Below are positions 7,931 to 11,741 of a DNA stretch of 11,741 bases, one piece after another; within the stretch, counting starts at the first letter, position 1, and each line of letters starts with the position of its first letter. A program made the position numbers and the translations under genes. The stretch comes from Candidatus Zixiibacteriota bacterium (GTDB taxonomy: Bacteria > Zixibacteria > MSB-5A5 > GN15 > JAAZOE01): assembly GCA_030588275.1 (NCBI GenBank), contig JAUUYJ010000050.1:1-11741 (forward strand). Direction: 5' to 3'. Below the pieces are notes generated by a model. It made no database searches, was not told the origin of the DNA, and saw only the letters and a program-made list of their open reading frames with translations.

Positions 7931-7947
7931 TGTTCGATAATTGAACA
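7931..7947. repeat. Inverted repeat TGTTC-N7-GAACA, candidate operator
   Basis: The arms TGTTC (7931-7935) and GAACA (7943-7947) are perfect inverted copies, and the inner AT-A-AT adds more symmetry, with one mismatched pair (G/T). At 17 bases it fits a dimeric helix-turn-helix regulator site. It lies about 110 bases from the DUF4388 start and about 60 bases before the plus-strand -35. The regulator is unknown. Confidence 0.4.
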
Positions 7948-7952
7948 GTCAG

Positions 7953-7990
7953 CCGATCAAGGTCATGAATGTTCCGATATCGGTCCTGAA
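7953..7990 (+). repeat. Two 17-base direct repeats exactly 21 bases apart
   Basis: CCGATCAAGGTCATGAA (7953-7969) and CCGATATCGGTCCTGAA (7974-7990) match at 13 of 17 positions. The 21-base period equals two turns of the DNA helix, placing both copies on one face. The second copy contains the perfect 10-base palindrome CCGATATCGG (7974-7983). They lie just upstream of the candidate plus-strand promoter, where an activator would bind. Function is inferred from spacing and position only. Confidence 0.4.
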
Positions 7991-8007
7991 ACTGCCAAAA
8001 AAGGGAT

Positions 8008-8035
8008 TTGCAAAATTCAACTTTGCTTATATATT
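8008..8035 (+). promoter_or_regulatory. Candidate promoter for the large secreted protein gene
   Basis: TTGCAA (8008-8013), a 16-base spacer and TATATT (8030-8035) match the sigma70 consensus at 4 and 5 of 6 positions. This would leave a leader of about 125 bases before the ATG at 8167. The area is AT-rich, so chance matches are likely. The weak -35 would fit an activator-dependent promoter using the direct repeats just upstream. Confidence 0.33.
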
Positions 8036-8154
8036 AATATTATAGACAGAGTTTGGCAATGGTCGGCAATTATCGTTGCATATCGTCCCTTGTTACTCCC
8101 TCTTACCACCCTTTTTGAAACAGGCCATTAGAGGCATTATCATCATTATTTAAT

Positions 8155-8159
8155 GGGGA
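8155..8159 (+). promoter_or_regulatory. Ribosome binding site of the large secreted protein gene
   Basis: GGGGA ends 7 bases before the ATG at 8167 and directly precedes a signal-peptide-like N-terminus, which fixes the start. Confidence 0.6.
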
Positions 8160-8166
8160 AGTCATA

Positions 8167-11100
8167 ATGAGAAAACTAACCGCATTTATAACATTGTCGG
8201 TGATTCTGGTTATCGCCTATTTCGTTTCTGACAATTATCTGGGGCAACGAACCGATTCGGTTTCAGTTGACTCGGCCAACTCTGCCGATACTTATTACGC
8301 CGATACTCGTGGGTATGTCATGAAGAACAATGGCAAAATCCCTCGTAAACACCGCCGACCAAATGAATGGTATTATATCCAACGGGCTTATCCCAATAAA
8401 TCTATTCCGGTAGGAAAACAGTTGGCCTCTATTGAGCTGGCCAATGAGCAACGGATTCTTTCGACGACACAAAAGGGTGGCAACGTTTCAACCTGGGAAG
8501 TAGCTGGTCCGCTAAACATTCCCGGACGTATAACCGATCTTGCGACTGACCCGACAAATTTCAATACTGTTTATGCCGCCTCAGCCTCTGGAGGAATTTT
8601 CAAATCTACAAATGCCGGTGCCACCTGGACGGCAATTTTTGACGATCAGGGGGTCCAGTCAATGGGGGCAATCGCGGTCGATCCGGTCAACCCCAACATT
8701 ATTTATGCCGGGACAGGAGAAGCTAACAGCGCTGGAACCTCTTACGAAGGGACCGGGATGTATAAATCTACTGACGCCGGTTCTACCTGGAATTATATTG
8801 GCCTGCCGAACAGTTACCATATAGGTCGCATCGTGGTTGATCCGACCAAACCGGATACCGTTTTTGTGGCAGTTGTTGGCAAATTATTCGGGTCCAACTC
8901 GGACCGGGGTGTTTATCGTTCAACCAATGGTGGTATAAATTGGGAACAAAAGCTGTTTATCTCCGATTCCACCGGTTGTATTGATATTGCTTTAGACCCC
9001 AATAGCGATTGTGTCATCGCAACTATGTGGGAACGGATACGTGACCCAGCACGGCGCAAGATCGGCGGTTTGACAAGCGGCGTATGGTCGTCATGCAACA
9101 GCGGAGATGACTGGGTGGATATCACCGGGCTGGACGAACTCCCGGTTCATTCCTCTGATATCGGGCGAATCGGCATTACGATTGCCAATAACAGTCGCAC
9201 CTATTTGCTGTTTTCCGATGCCTCTGGCAATTTTTCTGGTGTTTACACCAGTCCTTCTCCCCAAGTCAATGTCTGGGCAAGGGTTGATAATGGAAGCGAT
9301 CTGATCGACCTCAACGGTTCCTGGTCCGGTGGATGGTATTTTGGAAACATCAGGGTCACACCAGACAATTCAAATATTGTTTATGCTCTCGGATTGGATC
9401 TGTTCCGATCTATCGATGGCGGAGTTAATTGGTCATACATTAACAATGGCCAACATGTTGATATGCACGCCCTGACGATCAATACCTCCAATGAAAATCA
9501 ATTGTATTGCGGAAACGATGGGGGCGTATATTATTCGACCAATATGGGGAGCTCCTGGATTCATCGTGACGGAATGAACAATACTCAATTTTATGCGATT
9601 GAGATTGACCCGGCCAACCCGTCGGCTCTATATGGTGGAACCCAGGACAATGGTACCAATCGGACCGTGACCGGTGGCATCGATGACTGGGAGCACATTT
9701 TTGGTGGTGATGGTTTTTATGTCATAGTTGATTATACCGACTCCGACATCATCTATCTTGAATACCAAAATGGAGTTATGTACAAAACGACTAATGGCGG
9801 AGTCAGCTGGCAATACGGACTGAACGGAATGGATTATAATTCCGATCGACACAACTGGTCAACCCCGATCGATATGGACCCTAATAACCATTCGGTTATC
9901 TATTACGGTTCTGAGTTTTTATATCGCTCAACCGATGGCGCCGACTCGTGGTCGGCGATATCGAACGACTTGACCAACGGCCCACATCCGGGCAATCTCG
10001 GTTTGGGCACGATCAGCACAATTGGATTATCGGCGGAAAATTCCAACGTAATTTACGTAGGTACCGACGATGGCAATGTGCAGGTTACCACCAATGGTGG
10101 GACAAACTGGAATCTGCGAACGACCGGTCTGCCGAATCGCTGGGTTACGCGGCTTACCGCCGACCCCACCGATGCCGCAATTGCCTATGTTACCCTTTCA
10201 GGTTATAAAGATGGTTTGTCAGATGGACTTATTTATCGCACGACCGATTATGGTCTGAATTGGGTAAGCATTCACGGTAACCTCCCCGATGCGCCGATTA
10301 GTGATGTCATTATTGATCCCCACGATAGTAACACGCTCTATGCCGGAACCGATGTTGGCATTTATAGCAGTAACAATTTGGGTGTAACCTGGGCTCCGTT
10401 TGGAACCGATATGCCAATCGTTCCGATAATGGATCTTGACTTTCACTCCGGTTCAAGGACTTTGGTCGCTGGCACACATGGGCGGTCAATGTACAAAACG
10501 AGCGTCGATTGCCCGGACATCAATGATAGCGACCTGGATGGCATCATGGATTTGTGCGACAACTGTCCCAATGTTTCCAACGTCAATCAGCTTGACAGCG
10601 ATGGCGATTTTATCGGTGATGCCTGCGATGATTGCACCGATGGGGACGGTGATGGCTTTGGCGATCCGGGGTTCCCAGCCAATACTTGTGGGGATGACAA
10701 CTGTGTCGATATCTATAATCCGGGACAGGAAGATGCCGACTCCGATGGTATCGGGAATGCCTGCGACTTCAGATCGGTTAGCTGGGACACGATTAGTACC
10801 TCATGTGTTAATCTGATCGTCGGCAATAATGGCAATTTTGGCAACGAGGGTGCCTTCAGCTACTCGATGGACTATTCTAATTCAGGAGACTGCGATCCAA
10901 CAGCTAATCCTTATATGTATGATGGCTCGCCAGTTGTTTGTTATGACAACGGTTCAGGTGTTGTTGAATACTCCTCGCTTTATGGAAGACAGCCGTTCGT
11001 TCTGGTTGATGGACTTAACGAGACGGTTCCCACTGAAACAACCGCCGACTATGACCGTTATCATACCGGAACATTTATCACGCCGGATTCAATGATCGGA

Positions 11101-11741
11101 ATTGAAAAGGTCTGGTATGCTCCCAAAGATTCTGATAGCTGTGAATTTGTCATCCAATGTATGAAACTGTTTTCGTTCGATGGTGCTTCTCATGCAGGAA
11201 TTACGATTGGTGAAATTATCGATTGGGATATCCCATCCGATCTGGGAATTGATAATACTGGTGGTTTTGATGATCCAACCAATTTAGTTTATACGCAGGG
11301 GATTGAAAGCGACGGTTCCGGTTGTCAACCGAATGATGGTCGTTTTGGTGCCCATGCTCTTTTAGCCGAATATATCAATGACACTTGCGCTATTGATACC
11401 GGGGCTAACCTGTACAGTGGTTACGTCGGTAGCAATGCCGACCTGATTTATCCCAATAATGGGTATGTTCCTTCTGTTCTCTTGTCCCTTATGGGAACGG
11501 CCGGATTGCGCGTTGAAGGGGATGGAGTCGATGCCCATTCGGTTATCACTTACTATCACAACCTGACGATTAGTGGCACCGATACGGTATGCATCTATAC
11601 CTTTATCGGATCTCTTCAAAATGGTACCGCTTTTGATTTGACTGACAATGTTGACAAAGCCAAACGCTGGCTAGCGGATCATGTTATTACTATTTGCCAA
11701 CCAGATTATCTTTGCGGAGATGCCAACAACGATGGTGCGGC
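8167..11741 (+). CDS. Large secreted Asp-box (BNR/sortilin-like) beta-propeller protein with calcium-binding repeats and dockerin-like C-terminus, 3' partial
   Basis: The frame stays open from 8167 to the window edge (1191 codons). Residues 1-20 form a hydrophobic signal or anchor segment without a lipobox. Residues 40-105 contain NEWYYIQRAYP, a stretch often seen in this family in FCB bacteria. Residues 110-777 hold about 14 propeller units, each with a xVDPxNPxxxYAGT-type strand, and most with an Asp box (S/T-x-D/N-x-G-x-x-W), which fits two seven-bladed propellers as in the VPS10/GH74 superfold. Residues 784-867 are thrombospondin type 3-like calcium-binding repeats. Residues 868-1178 are an unrecognised segment with nine cysteines, and residues 1183-1191 begin a dockerin-like calcium loop. 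Such proteins are often annotated as glycosyl hydrolase or sortilin-like, but the fold alone does not prove an enzyme; adhesion is equally possible. No catalytic residues could be assigned. Confidence 0.88.
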   Translation, partial: MRKLTAFITLSVILVIAYFVSDNYLGQRTDSVSVDSANSADTYYADTRGYVMKNNGKIPRKHRRPNEWYYIQRAYPNKSIPVGKQLASIELANEQRILSTTQKGGNVSTWEVAGPLNIPGRITDLATDPTNFNTVYAASASGGIFKSTNAGATWTAIFDDQGVQSMGAIAVDPVNPNIIYAGTGEANSAGTSYEGTGMYKSTDAGSTWNYIGLPNSYHIGRIVVDPTKPDTVFVAVVGKLFGSNSDRGVYRSTNGGINWEQKLFISDSTGCIDIALDPNSDCVIATMWERIRDPARRKIGGLTSGVWSSCNSGDDWVDITGLDELPVHSSDIGRIGITIANNSRTYLLFSDASGNFSGVYTSPSPQVNVWARVDNGSDLIDLNGSWSGGWYFGNIRVTPDNSNIVYALGLDLFRSIDGGVNWSYINNGQHVDMHALTINTSNENQLYCGNDGGVYYSTNMGSSWIHRDGMNNTQFYAIEIDPANPSALYGGTQDNGTNRTVTGGIDDWEHIFGGDGFYVIVDYTDSDIIYLEYQNGVMYKTTNGGVSWQYGLNGMDYNSDRHNWSTPIDMDPNNHSVIYYGSEFLYRSTDGADSWSAISNDLTNGPHPGNLGLGTISTIGLSAENSNVIYVGTDDGNVQVTTNGGTNWNLRTTGLPNRWVTRLTADPTDAAIAYVTLSGYKDGLSDGLIYRTTDYGLNWVSIHGNLPDAPISDVIIDPHDSNTLYAGTDVGIYSSNNLGVTWAPFGTDMPIVPIMDLDFHSGSRTLVAGTHGRSMYKTSVDCPDINDSDLDGIMDLCDNCPNVSNVNQLDSDGDFIGDACDDCTDGDGDGFGDPGFPANTCGDDNCVDIYNPGQEDADSDGIGNACDFRSVSWDTISTSCVNLIVGNNGNFGNEGAFSYSMDYSNSGDCDPTANPYMYDGSPVVCYDNGSGVVEYSSLYGRQPFVLVDGLNETVPTETTADYDRYHTGTFITPDSMIGIEKVWYAPKDSDSCEFVIQCMKLFSFDGASHAGITIGEIIDWDIPSDLGIDNTGGFDDPTNLVYTQGIESDGSGCQPNDGRFGAHALLAEYINDTCAIDTGANLYSGYVGSNADLIYPNNGYVPSVLLSLMGTAGLRVEGDGVDAHSVITYYHNLTISGTDTVCIYTFIGSLQNGTAFDLTDNVDKAKRWLADHVITICQPDYLCGDANNDGA
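8494..10497 (+). repeat. Fourteen-unit Asp-box beta-propeller region (protein-level repeat)
   Basis: Asp-box motifs begin at nt 8605 (STNAGATW), 8767 (STDAGSTW), 8920 (STNGGINW), 9091 (degenerate, SCNSGDDW), 9409 (SIDGGVNW), 9535 (STNMGSSW), 9787 (TTNGGVSW), 9928 (STDGADSW), 10087 (TTNGGTNW), 10240 (TTDYGLNW) and 10369 (SNNLGVTW). Three more units keep the strand pattern without a clear box. The opening WEVAGPLNIPGRITDL and the segments HIGRIVVDP and DRGVYRSTNGG are close to the common bacterial family. The copies are diverged at DNA level, so recent duplication is unlikely. Confidence 0.8.
10516..10767 (+). repeat. Thrombospondin type 3-like calcium-binding repeats
   Basis: Residues 784-867 repeat the pattern DxDxDGxxDxCDNCPxxxNxxQxDxDxDxxGDxCD, with regularly spaced Asp and Cys. 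The middle contains DGDGFGDPGFPANTC, a variant I associate with secreted proteins of Zixibacteria-like genomes. The segment should bind calcium and form a rigid stalk between the propellers and the C-terminal part. Confidence 0.85.
10768..11700 (+). other. Unrecognised cysteine-containing C-terminal region of the secreted protein
   Basis: Residues 868-1178 match no family I can name. They hold nine Cys (a tenth, Cys1183, opens the dockerin-like part), many Asp, Gly and Tyr and few Lys, as expected of an extracellular disulfide-bonded beta-rich domain. This may be one or two domains; SDSCEFVIQC and LADHVITIC look like strand-turn elements. No catalytic signature is evident. Confidence 0.5.
11713..11741 (+). 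other. Start of a dockerin-like calcium-binding module, cut by the window edge
   Basis: The last codons read CGDANNDGA. DxNxDG is the first EF-hand-like loop of type I dockerins, and a CGDANxDG opening is typical of the C-terminal dockerin-like modules in FCB-group secreted proteins. The second loop and the stop codon lie outside the window. Confidence 0.6.

Larger units (their letters stand above)
7823..8166. other. Divergent intergenic region with operator-like repeats
   Basis: This 344-base AT-rich region lies between the minus-strand DUF4388 gene and the plus-strand secreted protein gene, so it should hold promoters for both. It contains an inverted repeat, a pair of direct repeats and a plus-strand promoter-like pair, each listed separately. 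I could not pick a convincing minus-strand promoter; TA-rich stretches near 7875-7890 are candidates only. The frame open from 7775 to 8131 is judged non-coding because it runs antisense into the DUF4388 gene, has no ribosome site and has no recognisable domain. Confidence 0.6.

Noticed and set aside
7931..7947. LexA box
   Set aside because: The arms are GTTC-N7-GAAC, opposite in orientation to the GAAC-N4-GTTC type and not the direct GTTC-N7-GTTC type, and no SOS gene is adjacent.
7775..8131. Open 118-codon frame on the plus strand covering most of the divergent intergenic region
   Set aside because: It begins antisense inside the DUF4388 gene, has no ribosome site at its first or internal ATG (7910), shows no domain and has a composition unlike the neighbouring genes.
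8605..10392. Asp-box copies as a DNA tandem repeat or CRISPR-like array
   Set aside because: The repeats are conserved only at protein level, with irregular spacing and diverged codons, and are explained by the propeller fold.
8540..11095. Several plus- and minus-strand frames inside the large secreted protein gene
   Set aside because: They are off-frame readings of the repetitive propeller sequence. The main frame is continuous and has all the recognisable motifs.

Overview
The window (about 47% G+C by eye, Gram-negative envelope gene content) reads as chromosomal sequence from an uncultured member of the FCB group. Candidate phylum Zixibacteria or a close relative is the best guess. This rests on inference: paired MacB-type permeases behind a periplasmic adaptor, a DUF4388/PATAN multidomain protein, and a large secreted Asp-box protein with calcium-binding thrombospondin type 3-like repeats and a C-terminal dockerin-like start are typical of such genomes. 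No rRNA, tRNA, CRISPR array, insertion sequence, integrase or prophage gene was seen.

Layout. (1) Positions 1-3759, plus strand: the end of an operon for a tripartite ABC export or lipoprotein-handling system, made of a periplasmic adaptor (5' end outside the window) and two MacB/FtsX-type permeases. The second permease overlaps the first by 8 bases. No ATPase gene is visible, so it must lie upstream or elsewhere. (2) 3879-5066, plus strand: a lipoprotein M19 (renal dipeptidase-like) metallopeptidase with its own near-consensus promoter. (3) 5578-5063, minus strand: a lipoprotein methionine sulfoxide reductase B, whose stop codon overlaps the dipeptidase stop in a TTAA. (4) 7822-5669, minus strand: a 717-residue cytoplasmic signalling-type protein with an MshEN-like N-terminus, two receiver-like domains lacking the phospho-acceptor, a degenerate HD-GYP-like core and a C-terminal DUF4388/PATAN domain. 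(5) 7823-8166: a 344-base divergent intergenic region with an inverted repeat, a two-copy direct repeat at 21-base spacing and a promoter-like pair. (6) 8167 to the window end, plus strand: a secreted protein of more than 1191 residues with about 14 beta-propeller units, a calcium-binding segment, a Cys-rich segment and a dockerin-like start cut by the window edge.

How it fits together: most gene products act in or beyond the inner membrane (export, peptide trimming, repair of oxidised methionine, a large exported adhesin- or hydrolase-like protein). The DUF4388 protein is the one cytoplasmic regulator-like gene and shares its upstream region with the big secreted protein, so coordinated control is possible but not shown. 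I found no clear evidence of a wholly new system. The most worthwhile leads are the DUF4388 protein with its possible c-di-GMP-related domains and the operator-like repeats between it and the secreted protein.
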